The notes under the pieces are model-generated. The model was not told the origin of the DNA. It saw only the letters and a program-made list of their open reading frames with translations, and searched no databases. Positions 1 through 12,867 of a stretch of 64,000 nucleotides of DNA are shown piece after piece. The DNA is taken from the NCBI GenBank assembly GCA_000499405.2, contig HG738137.1, positions 19,430,603 to 19,494,602 of the forward strand, written 5' to 3'. Source of the stretch: Onchocerca volvulus (taxonomy: Eukaryota > Nematoda > Chromadorea > Rhabditida > Onchocercidae). The first letter of the stretch is position 1; each line of letters starts with the position of its first letter. Both the position numbers and the translations under genes were made by a program.

Positions 1-164
1 GTATTACTAAATTTTACTTTTCTTATGATTTTAAATGTAATTATCAGAAATTAGGACCAAAGTTCTTAAAGCCAAAGTAAAGTTGTTATAATTTTAATTC
101 ATAACTGCATTTTCTTCTCAAATTTTTTGAATGTTAACTGTCATAAATCTATACACCTTTTTAG

Positions 165-2718
165 GAAGATCCTCGGCCGACTACAGATGTTTTCAGCGGT
201 TGCGATATTCCATATCCAAAGCGAGAATTCCTTTCTGATGAAAACGATGATAAAAGCGCTTCGGCATCAAAACCACAACAAGTTCAACCTCCACAACAAA
301 GTCAGCAGCAGGTAATTATCTGTTGCTGTTCTTTAGTTTATTTATATAAATTTTTAGGAATTGAAAAAAACTACGGAAGGTTGACGATACTATTATTAAT
401 TCAAAATCGATTATCAACGTCATAAACATTTATTATTAGTGAGTCGTACATGCAAAATTTGAAAAACCGAATCTCATTTTTTATTTCAATATGTTTATAT
501 ATTTGCATAAAGCTGAAGTTTTTAAAATTCTGATAGAAAAGTTCTGAATAAAAATAGTATCCGTATAAATTTCATCAACATATAAGAGATATGTACAATT
601 GATGTTTAAATTATAGAATCGCTATTTATCAAACCTCGTATAAAGTTTCAGGAGCACAAATCTTCATATAAGAGCGGGTGTTTATTGAAATTTAGAAATT
701 AGGATAGAGAAAAATGAAATCTTTTTAAAGACTCCTTTATGATGATTGATAAATGTTAGATATTTGGAATCTTTTTGTAGCCTGTTGGCATGCATCCTCA
801 GCAATCGGTGATGGAACCTGCAGCAAAGAAAATACGCATGCAACAAGGACCCCAAATGCCAGCTACACAACAGGTTTTTAGTTTTTGTTATTAAAATTAG
901 AATCGAGTTTTTGATTGTTGGCTTTTAAAAATAAGTTGAATTGAAATGATGAGTATGAGTTTGAAAAAGAAAGCATTTTTCAGATGGAGCCAATAATGAA
1001 TGCCCCTACAAATGGTATGTTTGCTGCAAGTGGTACGCAAGATTATCCAGCAGTTGGTTCGGGACCGGCAATTAGCAACAAAGGAGGAATAACCTTTGAA
1101 CAGCACAGTCAACAAATGATACAATCACAGCACATAAATAGTAGCATTCAGCAAATGCCTTACGGGCATCAGCAACAACATCAAGTTATTAATCAGGGTC
1201 CGAATATGTACCAAGTAATTCTTGTTGTGACTTTTCTGTTTTCGAAAAAAATGAGATGAAGATAAATTGAAGTTAGATATAAAATACATTCATTCGAGGG
1301 AAGTTTTTAGGGATAACCTTCTTTTCAAATTCAGATTTTTTATTTGAATTTTTTGAAAAATAAAGAAATTTTTTAATTTCAAAGTTTTTTTTGTCCTTAA
1401 TTGGTATATACGTTACCTGTAATAAATTTATGCTCTCTTTGCATAGTAAATTGTAATTTTAATTTTATAGTTGAAATTTTTCATTTTTGGGATCTTGTGT
1501 CAGTAATGTAACATTAAAATCTTTGTTATATAAAATTTTAAGTCTCCATTTAAGCTAAATTACCATTTTTTAAATTTTCTTCGCTTGATTTTTGTATTGT
1601 TTTGTTTTCTTTTTGATAGTTGATTCTTTTTTCTGGATGATTAAAATAGAAAATAATCTTTGCATAGTATTTTAAATAATGATTTTATAGCAGCAGCAGA
1701 TAGGTATAAACCAGCAGTTAGGTGGTCCATCGCAAGGACAAATAGCACAGCGACCGGTGCAGATGTCTACTCAGTCATCAGTTATGCAATCTTCTTATCA
1801 ACAGCAGATGGTGCAATCAGGTTTGAGTATTAAATACTGAAACTTGTTTCAGAGAAATGCTGAGATTTTCTTACAAATCGAAATTTTACTGTGTTGTTGA
1901 TTCGTTCTTTGTTAAGTATATATTTTCAGTTATGCTATATTTACATTAACACTTAATTGTTTTTCCACATACATAAAAACGGAAAAGAATTTCGAAAATA
2001 TCCAAAATAAGAAGGAAATGTATCTAATATTTGCCATTCTTATTAATCGATCCTTTTCACTGAAGGAATGATAAGTAGCCAACAAATAATGAATAATGGA
2101 AGTGGTATGTTGGGACAACAAAGTGGTATAACAGGACCTCAGAATCAAATGGGCCCACCTCAAGGACAAATGGGTCCTCAAGGACCCACAATCATGCAAC
2201 AAATGCGTTCACAAATGTCATATGTGGATCAGAATGGACGAGTAATACAAGGCGGTTAATATTCTTTTTTTTTAGGGGAGGAGATTTACTAACTTTTTTA
2301 ATAAAATCGATTTTTTTACTAACTTTTTTCCTTTTTTTTTTAAGTAATCTTTTTTTGGATCAATCGATTGCAAAATGAAATTCTGATTTAGCTGAAGAAA
2401 TGCATTAATTAGGTTTAAAATAAATCTTCAAAAAGAAAATCATTATTCTACCATAGTTCTCTCTCTCAAAAAAAAAAAAATAATTTATGAGGATGAGCGA
2501 TATTCATGTTGAATTCAACAAATCTTTAAAATCTAGCAATATATTGATTTTTTCCAGAAATTTCATTACCGCATGATTTTCAGTTTTTTCTAAATTTCAT
2601 TTCCAAAATATGCGTTTTAGGTGGAATAATAATGCAGCCAGGTCAAGAAATGATGCAGCAGCAAGGGCCTTATATGATACAGCAGCAGCAGTGGTCTCAA
2701 ATACAACCCCGTTATTGA
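165..2718 (+). CDS. Gln/Met/Gly-rich protein, C-terminal part (left-truncated)
   Basis: Six exons can be joined in phase: 165-311, 781-873, 984-1214, 1691-1820, 2066-2254 and 2621-2718, giving 295 residues and a stop. The first visible exon starts after a TTAG acceptor at 164, so the gene begins left of the window. The protein opens with an acidic stretch containing [15 protein letters not shown], then becomes very rich in Gln, Met, Gly and Pro, with a short basic patch (AAKKIRMQQ) that could be a nuclear localisation signal; it ends [12 protein letters not shown]. No domain is recognisable. Low-complexity Gln-rich tails of this kind are common in chromatin and Mediator cofactors, but the visible part does not allow a family assignment. 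If the donor at 2255 is not used, the frame stops at 2257-2259 after GG, so two C-termini are possible. Confidence 0.75.
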
Positions 2719-5700
2719 TTATTAGAAGGATATTTAAAATTTGTTTAAGTTATTGCATCTATTTTGCATTATATTATCAATTAGTTAAAGACATAAATCT
2801 AATATTGAGCACTGTTTTTGAATTCCCATTTCATTCTCATTTCTAAGAGTGGAAGCTAAATGAATTCAAAAATCAGAAATCAAAAAACTCATGAATCGCA
2901 ATATTTGGTTCGTGTTCAGAATCATTTAGTTCATCTCATGAAAGCAAAGTAAAAGTATGCTTTATAGTTTTTCTTTCATATATTTGAACTGATTGAAATA
3001 TAAATAATCCTAGCACGTCCTAATCTCTCTGTCTCTCTATTTTAGCTGATTAGTCGCTTTGGCTGATTGTATATAATATTCAGAAAAGAATTTTTTTTCC
3101 TTGTTCAGTTTTCAGTTTTTTGCACAATTCAAACCAAAACTGTGATTATTGAACTTTACGCGTACTACTTTTTCTTGATCACATCGATAAATTTTGAGAC
3201 TTGTTAGGGTATGCTAAGACTCAGAATGAGATATTTTTATTTATTAATTAACATGAGCTGTCTGTATTAATTGTGTTTTCATGTTATGTTGTATAAGTAA
3301 TTAATTCACTTTAAATATTTTCTGAAGAGCTGATATGGTTATACAAAAAAAAGACATTATCGATGTTGAACCGCACTGCATGCCCGCACTAATGCAGAAT
3401 TTTCATGTATGAACTTCAAGAATTCTTAATACGATGAATCCAAAATATTTCAAAAAATGAAGATTATTTGAAAGATGTGAATTAGACTATTAATCCATTT
3501 CTTTAAGCTAGAAATGTTGTAATGAAATATATCGGAATGAGACAATCGGGAAAAAGGAAAGTAAAAATAAATAGCAAACGTATCCAGTTACCAATCAGAT
3601 TTTTTTTTGATTTCAGAACAGTTGTACTTTTTCGCTAGCAACTACTACATATCTAATGCATTGTTGCGTAGTGTTTATTCTTCATTATCAAGGATGTAGG
3701 GATTTCGCAACTTCGAAATCTTTTGCAACTCTGTCAAGCTTCTTTGGTTTTTAGAAATTTCCTGAATATTCTGCAACCTACACGAGTAATCCGGTATTAT
3801 TTCATGTTAATCTGTAGAATATGCTTGCTCCGTCCAAATTCAAATAAATAGAGGAATTGAATATGCCGTTTTTTCCTTTCTTGAAATATTTCCTGTGGAA
3901 CTATATTTAAATCTTTTGCTAGTTCTATAAAGGCGAAGCTTCATTATAATTCTGGTCGGTTATGGGCAACACATTTATATTTCCGAATTCTTTTATTCAG
4001 AAAAGCAGCATTTCAATGTGCTTTTCTGTAAAATGATGCCTCAGCGACTCGTGAATAAATGTTTGGTATGCTTGCCAAACCGCTGTTGGAGTTTTTGATA
4101 TCATAAAAGATTTATAAGAATGCTGAAATAGAAGTATAAATTAAAGCTATCATTGTCACAGATAGAATTTTAATAGGTACTTGTATATTTCTCACATGAG
4201 AGTTAAAAGCGAATAGATTTGAATAAAATTGGTGAGATATAGTAGTAAAGTATAGTTTTATCTACACATAGTCATTATTCTCCAATTATATTGTAATCAT
4301 AATTAATGAAATATTTTTTAGGTATAATTGAAAGTGACTAGGGATAAATAAAAATTCGCTTTCCGTTATATGAAAGTTAGAATTAAGAATTAGAATTTTT
4401 CTTTACTAATTTTTATTTTATTCAAATCTGTTCGTTCCAACTCTCATGTGACAAGAAGGTATTTCTGCTCAGTCTTGAGTCAGTCAGTACATATTATTAC
4501 ATAGCTTTTGAACAGCAACATAATTATTTATCTTTACTTTTCGCATAATACAACATTCTAATCCGAAGAAAATGCTTGTCTTTCACATTACTAATGTAAT
4601 TTTCGCTTCCGTCATCCATTTATTTTTATTTTCTGATGATATTTTCCCTTTCTGTAATCTAATATTGGATAAAGAAAATACTAAAAGGGATTTCCTCATG
4701 CTCAATTTAGAGAATAACTAAAATAGGAAGTTCATCTCAAAAAAAATTTCGCAAATGTGATTAATTCAGAATTTCACGAATACGATTAATTAAAAAAAAA
4801 TCATCTTTAATCTCGTGTCATCTTTTTAATTGAGAAAAAATGATGCTAGCACAATTTGCCTCTTGAATTCAAATGGCGTGGTTGAATCTCGCCTTTTAAC
4901 TTTGTTAATCTTTCATTGGTGTTAATTTTATAAGCCATGCTAGAATTATTGTTAAGCTAATATATATATGGACATTATTTCATTAATCTTCCACAAACAT
5001 AAGTTTTTTTATGAGAAAATTGGAATTTGAAATTCTTCACTTTTGGGATGTGAAATTCTTTCATTCGAGCCTTGATTATCATATTTTATCCTTTTTGTTT
5101 TCATTCGTTCCTTTTTCCATTTTTTATTTCAAGAAGTTTGTTTTGTTCTACTGTCATACTATTTCTTTTTACATATTACATATCTTTTTATCTTTCTTTT
5201 TTCCCGAAAAAAAAATATTTTATGCAGAAGAATTGCTATTTGCATATGCTTGCTGCCCTATCGAGACATTGATATGAGAAGGAAAAAACAAAAAGTTAAA
5301 TTTATCATAAATTGCATTAGACAGAACATTATAGCAGAATTATGCAAATATTTGGGTCAATATACTAGCTAATTGACCCTTGCAATTTTACATATTATTC
5401 AAAATTTACAATTAATATTGGTCGATCAAGGCATTCATGCTGCGGGAATACGAAAATACAACCTGGAAATTCTGTTCCTTGTCCTTTTTATTTTTTGCTG
5501 TTCTTCCTTTTCCCAAAAATAACTGTTGTCAATTCTGGTTTGAATTCAATTTCTAGTTTTCAGTTAATCTTTCTCAATAAATGTCAAAATATTGTTAATA
5601 TCATATCGAGGGATAAATTTTTGATATAATTAATCATTGATTTTAACTTTTAACATGTGAAGCTTCACTTTTCCATTATATTTCGAAATTAAATAGATAT

Positions 5701-6203
5701 AGAAGACTGTTTACGAAAAATCAAAATCGATTGAAGGAAGTATTATGCGATTCAATGATGCTGCACTATGAAGCAGCTGTGACAGCAAAAGCGGCATATA
5801 AAGATGTCCAGTTCGAAATGCTTTTAATACATTTGCTAAATTTTTATCCATCAATCTCTTCTCCATTCATTTTCTGTAACTAGATGAAACAGTTCCTTGA
5901 TTTCTAACTTTTAATTTCAAAACTTTTACTTTTTAGATTTTTTTGATCGGAATTCAAATGAACTGAAAAAGTTTTTTCTTTTGCTATTCACCAAGAATGC
6001 TGATGAAATTCATATAAAGAATTTTGTTTGAAATTAATCTAAGACTCGTACATTTTAAAAGAAATTTAGCACATAAGATCTTAGTTTCTTTAGAAAAAAG
6101 ATTTCTGAAAAATGATTTTAAGTGAAAAAGTGAATTTCTTGTAAACATTGCAAGAGGTCTTATTTTTTATGATGTCTGAAAACTCCTCTGAGAGAAGTGA
6201 TTT
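2719..6203. other. intergenic, no gene seen
   Basis: This 3.5-kb stretch is A+T-rich with frequent stops on both strands. The only open frames (for example 5011-5277) are Phe/Leu/Ser-rich products of T runs without splice or start support. It contains the 260-bp inverted repeat described separately. The first few hundred bases are presumably 3' UTR of the Gln-rich gene and the last few hundred the promoter of the four-TM gene. Confidence 0.6.
4192..4451. repeat. 260-bp foldback (MITE-like) inverted repeat
   Basis: The left arm 4192-4229 and the reverse complement of the right arm 4415-4451 agree over about 37 bases. Both begin TCACATGAGAGTT and end AGATTTGAATAAAAT, with a few substitutions and one length difference between. 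A second short match (TAGTAAAG, about 4243-4250 and 4401-4408) lies just inside. The roughly 185-bp interior is A+T-rich and has no frame. This architecture suits a non-autonomous DNA transposon or foldback element; a target-site duplication was not identified. Confidence 0.65.
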
Positions 6204-8502
6204 ATGAAATACAGTGAATTTACAGATTTAAGTGGTGAATCGAAAAAAATTACAACAATAATGGCTGCGCCACTATCAAAGCGGAATGAAGCAATTGAAT
6301 TTTCAACAATATCATCAGATTCAATTAAAAATCTCAAGGTTAGCATTTCTCCTCAATCTTCAATTTAATCAAAAAAGAGAAATAATATAGAAAAGAAAAG
6401 TTAGGCAGAGAAAAGAAAAACGAAAAAAAAAACTGCTCAAAATAATTCAAATATTTTAAACAATAATTATATTGATCCATCTATTCGATATATTGATCCC
6501 TGATATCAAATTGATCCCTGATAAATATTAGTACTATTTGATTAACTGACTTTCATTAGATTAATTGCAGTTAATTGGTTGGTTGCTAATAATCGGCAAT
6601 CTGATTACTCTGTCGGTACTTCTGATAGTAGATTCACAATTCGTCGATGCAGCAATGAAGTATTCCTTCTTCATCTTTGTATACATTACATCACTCATTT
6701 GTACGATATTTGCACTCAAGGATAGCAAAAATATGATGTTATATCCAATTCTCGTCATTTCGGTTCGTTTGAATTGAGAATCAAAAATTTGCTGTTAATT
6801 GATATCAGTCGAATGATAAGTTAGAAACAATGTGATATCTCATTCAATTCTCATATATTCACTTTCCATAATTTATGAAAAACCTAAAACGACAATTTTT
6901 GCTATTATCTTGAACATCTTTTTTGAAGTTTCTGAAAGCATCAATTCAAAAACTTGGTAATTTACATTTTGAACTGAACGACAATACAATCTTTAATTAA
7001 CTGAGTAAACATACATTTAAAAATTTTTTGCAACAATGATTTTTTTATTAATTAATAAGGAGATTTATAATAACACCAGCAAATTTAATTAAAATTTTGA
7101 GATCAAAATTAAATACTACAAAATATCAAATAGATTCATTTATCGTTTTTTCCAATTCTTAAAGACTATTTTTTTTTTCTTTCCGAGATTTGTGTATTTA
7201 TGCTGTATGGAGCAATCATGTATCGCTTTAAAGAAAATTATTAGATTTCTCTTTGCAGATCACTTTAATTTAGTTTAATAAAATTTCGGCACTTTCAGAT
7301 GGCATTTGTCATATTTTCATTATCGGCATGGATTTTCGTCTTATTCAATGAATTTTACTGTTCTCATTCCACTAACTTATATCCTCTATTTATATATAAC
7401 GGTTCGTTTCTCGCTTTTTTAAAGAGATATTAGCAGAATTTTTATGAAATAATTTCTATATCTTTTGCATTTTTCCAGAAAATTATTGCAATATTCCCTT
7501 ACAACTTAATTTTTTCATTGTTTTGCTGCAATCTTCTGCCTCTGAATGAACGCATTTGATTCTTCATATTTCGAAAACATAAATTATTGTTTGCTGTCGT
7601 TGTTCTCTTAAATTAACATCAACTGCTCTTTCAAACAATCACATCAATGATTTAATGCCTTTTATTGACATCATTCACTCCGCTATACTTTCGAAAAAAT
7701 TTTCAAGTTTTGTTATTAATTTTCTTTCCTCATTTTCGATTTCATTATTGAATATGGAATGCTAAAAAGAATTTTTATAAAGGAACCATCTTTTCACAAT
7801 GTCAAATACAATGGAGCATTTCGTCGTTACGATCTGCCCTGTTATTACTGATAGCATTCGAAAAGTTATTCGAATTTGTCATTTTTCGTCGTCTGATGAA
7901 AATTTTTGAACTACAAGGGTTAAATAATGTGCACTTTTGTGTCACCGAAATCAACAAAGCTTTTAGCAAACACAATGATACTGATGATGAGGTAAGCTTT
8001 TAGTGATTTCGCGAATTAATTTTTAATCTTCTAAGTTATTTTTTATGTGACATAAAAATAGTTTTATATTGAATCACGCCATTAGAACTGATGCTTTGTG
8101 TTTTTGATCTAATAGAAGATATGAGAAGTTAACAAAGGTCATGATTTTTAAACTTGACCGCTATTTGAAAGAGGGGATTAGATTGGCTTTTGGAACATTA
8201 TCTTTTGCAGCGAAATTTTTTGAAAGAATAATTTAGTAGCATTACAGATATCAGCTTTTTATCCCGAAGGATCTTTCTCAAGAAGAATGGACTCTTAAAT
8301 GTTCTTAATTATTTGGGATATTTTTAGAATTCTTACTTTCTATATCACATTCATTAGATTTTCTATTCGATTAAACAATAATAAAAAAGATAAATTTCAG
8401 ATTATAGTTTACGAAAGGGTAACAAAAAATTGTCAAAACGGTCACACAGATTATGGTATCAAGCCAACTCCATATTCGATCGACTCAGTTCAGATTCAGT
8501 AA
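6204..8502 (+). CDS. four-transmembrane membrane protein, nematode-type, function unknown
   Basis: Five exons join in phase: 6204-6338, 6571-6762, 7299-7401, 7783-7991 and 8401-8502, for 246 residues. The ATG at 6204 is followed by a roughly 45-residue polar N-terminus; an internal ATG (MAAPLSKRNEAIEF) could also serve. Four hydrophobic segments follow: LIGWLLIIGNLITLSVLLIV, YSFFIFVYITSLICTIFAL, LYPILVISMAFVIFSLSAW and SLRSALLLLIAFEKLFEFVI. The loop between TM3 and TM4 holds three Cys and an NGT glycosylation site created across the 7401/7783 junction. The tail is polar and Tyr-containing. The topology resembles small tetraspan proteins, but no CCG motif or other family mark is visible. Alternatives: an acceptor at 7478 gives a truncated C-terminus stopping at 7549, and one at 8805 gives a different tail ending at 8901. 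Confidence 0.7.
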
Positions 8503-10189
8503 TCTATTAATTTCATCATTTCTAATCATTATTACAGAATTTTTTGTAAATGATTAGGAAATATGACAGTTTAATTGAATTTGATTTGCTATACCTTTCG
8601 TACCATACATATATATATTTATATATTTATATTTTGATTAAAAATATTTGAATTTTAATTTGAATTTGTTCAAAACATCAATTGATATTTTTGTGATTGG
8701 ATATTTTTCGTAACTTCCTCGATTGACTTGATTTTAGTTTTTCAACTTTTGCATTTACGATTAAAATGTTCATTGACTCTTTCTTATTTCTTTTTTATTT
8801 CATAGGGGATCTATGATATTTATGCAAAATATTTGCAAGAAGATTTTTGGTGTTTGCAGATCAGTTCAATGATTTCAATGTGGAAGGTGGATCAGGGATG
8901 AGCAGGAGGAAATGAAAAGAAATCATCAGATTGAAGTTTGTAATGAGAACTAGATTATCAACTGGTTAGAAGGTTACATTGAAATTACTTAATCGTTGCG
9001 AATAATGTCTTGAAATTATTCTTCCATAATCTAATTAAGGATTATGAAAGTCTCTCTACCAAGCTTTTTAAGCAAAATGCTTTTCTGGAGGAGTATGTGG
9101 AATCAACAGCCTCACTAAATTTTCTCTTTTTCCTGTTATTGTGTTTTATCAACCATTTTGAGAATTCCAACATAAAAAATTGTCGGAAAGAACCCAGCTT
9201 AAATTAAAATTGATTCAGAAAACTGAAAGTTCAGTCATAGAAATATATGTGATTGTCACTAATATTCTTCAAGCTCTTCCATCCAGTTATTATTGTAAAT
9301 TTTTTTGTCCTTATTTAAGGAACTTTTTCCGGAAATGTTTATTCAAGTGTAAATTTCTTTCCCGATTGCTAGTTACCTAAAACTTTTCTGCAATAAATTA
9401 TTTCCCGTCACACCAATATATTTCATAGTTACCAAATCGTGTACAGTTTTGTCAGCATAATTTGGGTCGTTCAACTCTTTCTTTCTTCATCAAAAATGAA
9501 TAAATCAAACAGAGTTCTATTGCCTTCTTGTTTTTTTCAGCAACAAAGAGTATTAGAAACATTGAGAAAGACTTGTCATGAAAATTTGAAATAGGAATTT
9601 TAAAATGTTTTGAAGGACGAAATTATGGTATTCATTGACTGCAAAGCTGTCGAAGTAACGAAGGTAATGAATGTCAAAAGTAGTGCGAATATACACTGAA
9701 ATTACTATCTATATCAAGTAATCTATTTTAGATAGATAACGTTTTTGCTAGCATTGAAAAAGTAACGATGGAAAATGCGAGAACTGATCACACCGCTTCT
9801 TTTTGAATACAATCCAATAAGTTTTTCAACGAAGTCAGCAAGTTCAGACTCAAAAATCATTTGATATAGACGGCTGAGAATGCTACTAGAAAATAGAATC
9901 ACGGATTTTCCTATTTCTCTTCACTTTTTAAAATTTCTTTTACTTTTTGATCCAACAAATCTGACCCATAAACACTAATCTTGATCCTAGATTCTCTTCT
10001 TTTTTTTTGTCGATTCTTTGTTGAATTTCTTCATGTTCAAACATTAATTCTTTCCCTATATTTAAAAATATTTCTTTAGGTATGTAATTACAATATAATT
10101 GAAAAAATAATGGGTGCCAACGAACTATTAAATATATCAGAACAGCTAATCATATACAGATATCGTATTCATACAAAAAATAAAATCAT
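8503..10189. other. intergenic, no gene seen
   Basis: A+T-rich DNA between the four-TM gene and the first peptide gene. Open frames at 9010-9207 and 9180-9380 have no splice context and an A+T-driven composition. An alternative last exon of the four-TM gene may lie at 8806-8901 (31 codons, good TTTCATAG acceptor). Confidence 0.55.
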
Positions 10190-10791
10190 CTATCCAAACC
10201 ATCCATATCCGTGAGGATTGTGTTGATAACCGTAAGGTATGCTAGGTTGGGGATGAAAAGCACCGGCACCAAATGGAGGATAGAAACCACCGAATCCATA
10301 TGGCGGATGACCATAAAAATTGCCTTGATTGCTTTTGACTTTCACTTTGAAAAACGGAGTTTTGACTTTGTATGTGTAGGGTGAACTATTCATATACGGG
10401 TTGTAGTCACCGAAAAGACCAAAACGTTTCACACGGATGCTGAAAATTCAAAATTAATTGAAATATAAATAAAAGATATATGAGAGGCAAATAAGAGGAA
10501 AGCAATTTACATGAACCTTTTGCAATAATATTTAATTATTATTAATTGTTCATCAAAACGATTTTTCATTTTTCCCAAATCATAAAGCCGTAACATCTTT
10601 TTCTCAAAGTTGTTGGCTCCATCAATATATGGAAAGTTCTAAATTTGGAGATGAAAAAGAAACCTAGAAATGAATAACAGTAAAGATTTAAATAATGGAA
10701 AAAGAATGTACATTTCTGGTTCATTATTATCTGTTGGCACAGCCGAACATATTGCACACAGAATGATTACTGAAAATAGTTCCCTAAGCAT
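10190..10791 (-). CDS. small secreted Gly/Tyr/Phe-rich peptide precursor, copy 1
   Basis: Two exons on the minus strand, 10791-10712 and 10439-10190, encode 109 residues. The N-terminus (MLRELFSVIILCAICSA) is a clear signal peptide. A short acidic spacer (VPTDNNEPE) then leads to IRVKR, a probable dibasic processing site that falls just after the splice junction. The mature part contains a basic, alternating core (YKVKTPFFKVKVK) and a Gly/Tyr/Phe/Pro-rich tail ending HGYGWFG then stop; the final Gly could serve as an amide donor. Layout, splice phase (2) and core are shared with the gene at 12230-12867, so the two are tandem paralogues. Nematode neuropeptide-like and antimicrobial precursors of the YGGW type have similar composition, but homology is not shown. 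A cuticle or eggshell peptide is the alternative. Confidence 0.75.
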
Positions 10792-12229
10792 TACCTGAAA
10801 AGGAATTGAATTTGATTCTGATTACTTGATAGAAGATCAATTTCATTCACTTCATCAAGTAATACAAAATGTACATATATTTAAAATACTCCTGATGAAG
10901 TGCAGGAACTAATCTACAGATACGACTCTCAAAAGTTATTGAATTAATAAAAATTTTTCATGGATGAAAACTTTTGTAAATACCATGAAATGACTGTTTT
11001 AAAACTTATTTTTTAATGATTAAATTTGGAATAACAACAATCAAAATAATGCATGGTGAAATTATTGTACACCATTGTCATAGATTTCAGAAATTCTAAA
11101 AATACTGTACATTCGATAACTGAGAATGGATTCCAGGAATTGATTACCGTATAGTCATAAATCAAATTATGTTCGTAATATTCGAATCTGTTTATTGTTT
11201 CCGATTTAAAGCTCTAATATAATAATAAAGCAAGCAGAACAACTGATATCATGAGAGATAATCGAGTGATAGGCAAGTACGCTTAAGAGCAGTAAGCAAA
11301 CACTTGGCAATAAAAATTAATTTGTTATTTTAAAAAACTTTCCCAAATTTCGATTTCTATGAATAATTTTTTGTCTGATAATGCTCAGATACAATAAGTG
11401 ATATGACAGCTGATGAAATCATGGATAGTCAACACAGCAAAACAAGCATTCATATCCTAGTTGATCAACGACCACAACTTTATCAGTTAGTTTCGCAACT
11501 CTCAATTTTATCAGTAATTTTATATATGACTGTGAATCGCATGTCAAATTATTTCCTGTTTCTGACGTCTTTTTATTCCTATCAATGTTTTCAAGTGATC
11601 TTTGGTCTAGTTTAATACTACTTTGTCATATTATAAATTTTAAAGTTTTTTTGAAGAGAAAAATTATTGAAATGGAAATATTCTGAAAATAATGAAAAAG
11701 AATTATCGAAGAGTCTTCCAAAATGGCGGAACAGTGAGTAAAAAAAAGTACTAAAAAAGCTGAAAACATTTAAATGAGATGAAGGAAGCAACGTTCATAG
11801 TTAATCAAGAACGAAATCAATGAAGTTACGAAATTTCCCTTAAAAATTCTTCTTCTATAGAAAAATTTAATATCTGTCAGGACTTCTGAAAGTTGATTTC
11901 AATAAAATTAATTTCAACTGGAGTTATAAGATTATTCATAAGGGAAATTAGGAAGCGGAATTTGAAAATGGCTATTTATGATGAAATAGCCAAACAACCT
12001 GAATCGAATGCAATCTTTTGCTCGATATTTTCTAGCATTTCGTAAGTTTTTATTCTTTATAAACAAATCCTGCCTTTATTAACTCATATTAACGTCAACA
12101 ATGAATGAAATAGAATGTACTACAATTTAATGGATTATATTCCCGAGATTTTTCATTTTTTAGTCTTAGAGATCATTACATTAATTAATCTGAAAATCTT
12201 TGATTATACTGAATTTTAATTCAGCTATG
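10792..12229. other. spacer between the two peptide genes
   Basis: 1.4 kb of A+T-rich DNA that should contain the promoter of copy 1 (on its right side) and the 3' end of copy 2. A 70-codon frame on the plus strand at 11403-11615 has no splice support and is probably chance. Confidence 0.5.
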
Positions 12230-12867
12230 TTATCCGAAAAATCCGACTGGCCCATAAAAAGCAGGATCATATCCGTGGTATACGACCGGTCCATATCCAT
12301 AGCCATATCCATATCCATAAGGATATCGTCTTTTGACTTTTACTTTAAAAAAAGGTGTTTTGACTTTGAATGAAGAAAAATCACCCCATTGTCTTTTCAC
12401 TCTTATCCTGAAATATATATGTACATATACTCTGTCAATAAATGATGATTCTGATCAAAATAGATCTAAAATGTGAGAATAGTAATGATTATTGCTAATC
12501 TTTTAACTTTTAATTTCAAAATAGGAGATCAACTAATAGAGAAAAAATTGAGATATGAAACAGGATTCTAGAAGCAGGCATCGAATACAAGGCAAAAGAT
12601 TACAAAAGAATACTGTAACTTTTGATAGATTGATGTTTTCACTGGCCTAATGATTTATTTATTTCTTTTATGAAGTTATTCAATTCAGAAATTAGATTGA
12701 CCAGTAGTCTGCTTGGCAGCTGCATTTCTTCTCGAGAATTCTATACAAGAGAAAATGACTTACGTGCTATCCACGCTGTCCCTCTTTTCAGGATCACTGT
12801 GGAATGGTTGAGCAGATGCCGTGATGACCATGATTACGATGATTAATGTGGACAGTATTCGTAACAT
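12230..12867 (-). CDS. small secreted Gly/Tyr-rich peptide precursor, copy 2
   Basis: Two exons on the minus strand, 12867-12764 and 12407-12230, encode 93 residues. The start was chosen at MLRILSTLIIVIMVITASA because it gives a signal peptide aligned with copy 1; an ATG further upstream would bury it. A short polar propeptide (QPFHSDPEKRDSVDST) is followed by IRVKR and then QWGDFSSFKVKTPFFKVKVK, almost the same core as copy 1. The tail is a GY repeat (YPYGYGYGYGYGP) and ends GPVGFFG-stop, again leaving a C-terminal Phe-Gly. The donor is a strong GTAAGT in phase 2, the same phase as copy 1. Function is inferred only from architecture: a secreted, processed, possibly amidated peptide. Confidence 0.78.

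Noticed and set aside
11403..11615. 70-codon plus frame between the peptide genes
   Set aside because: Short, on the opposite strand to the neighbours, no splice or homology support.
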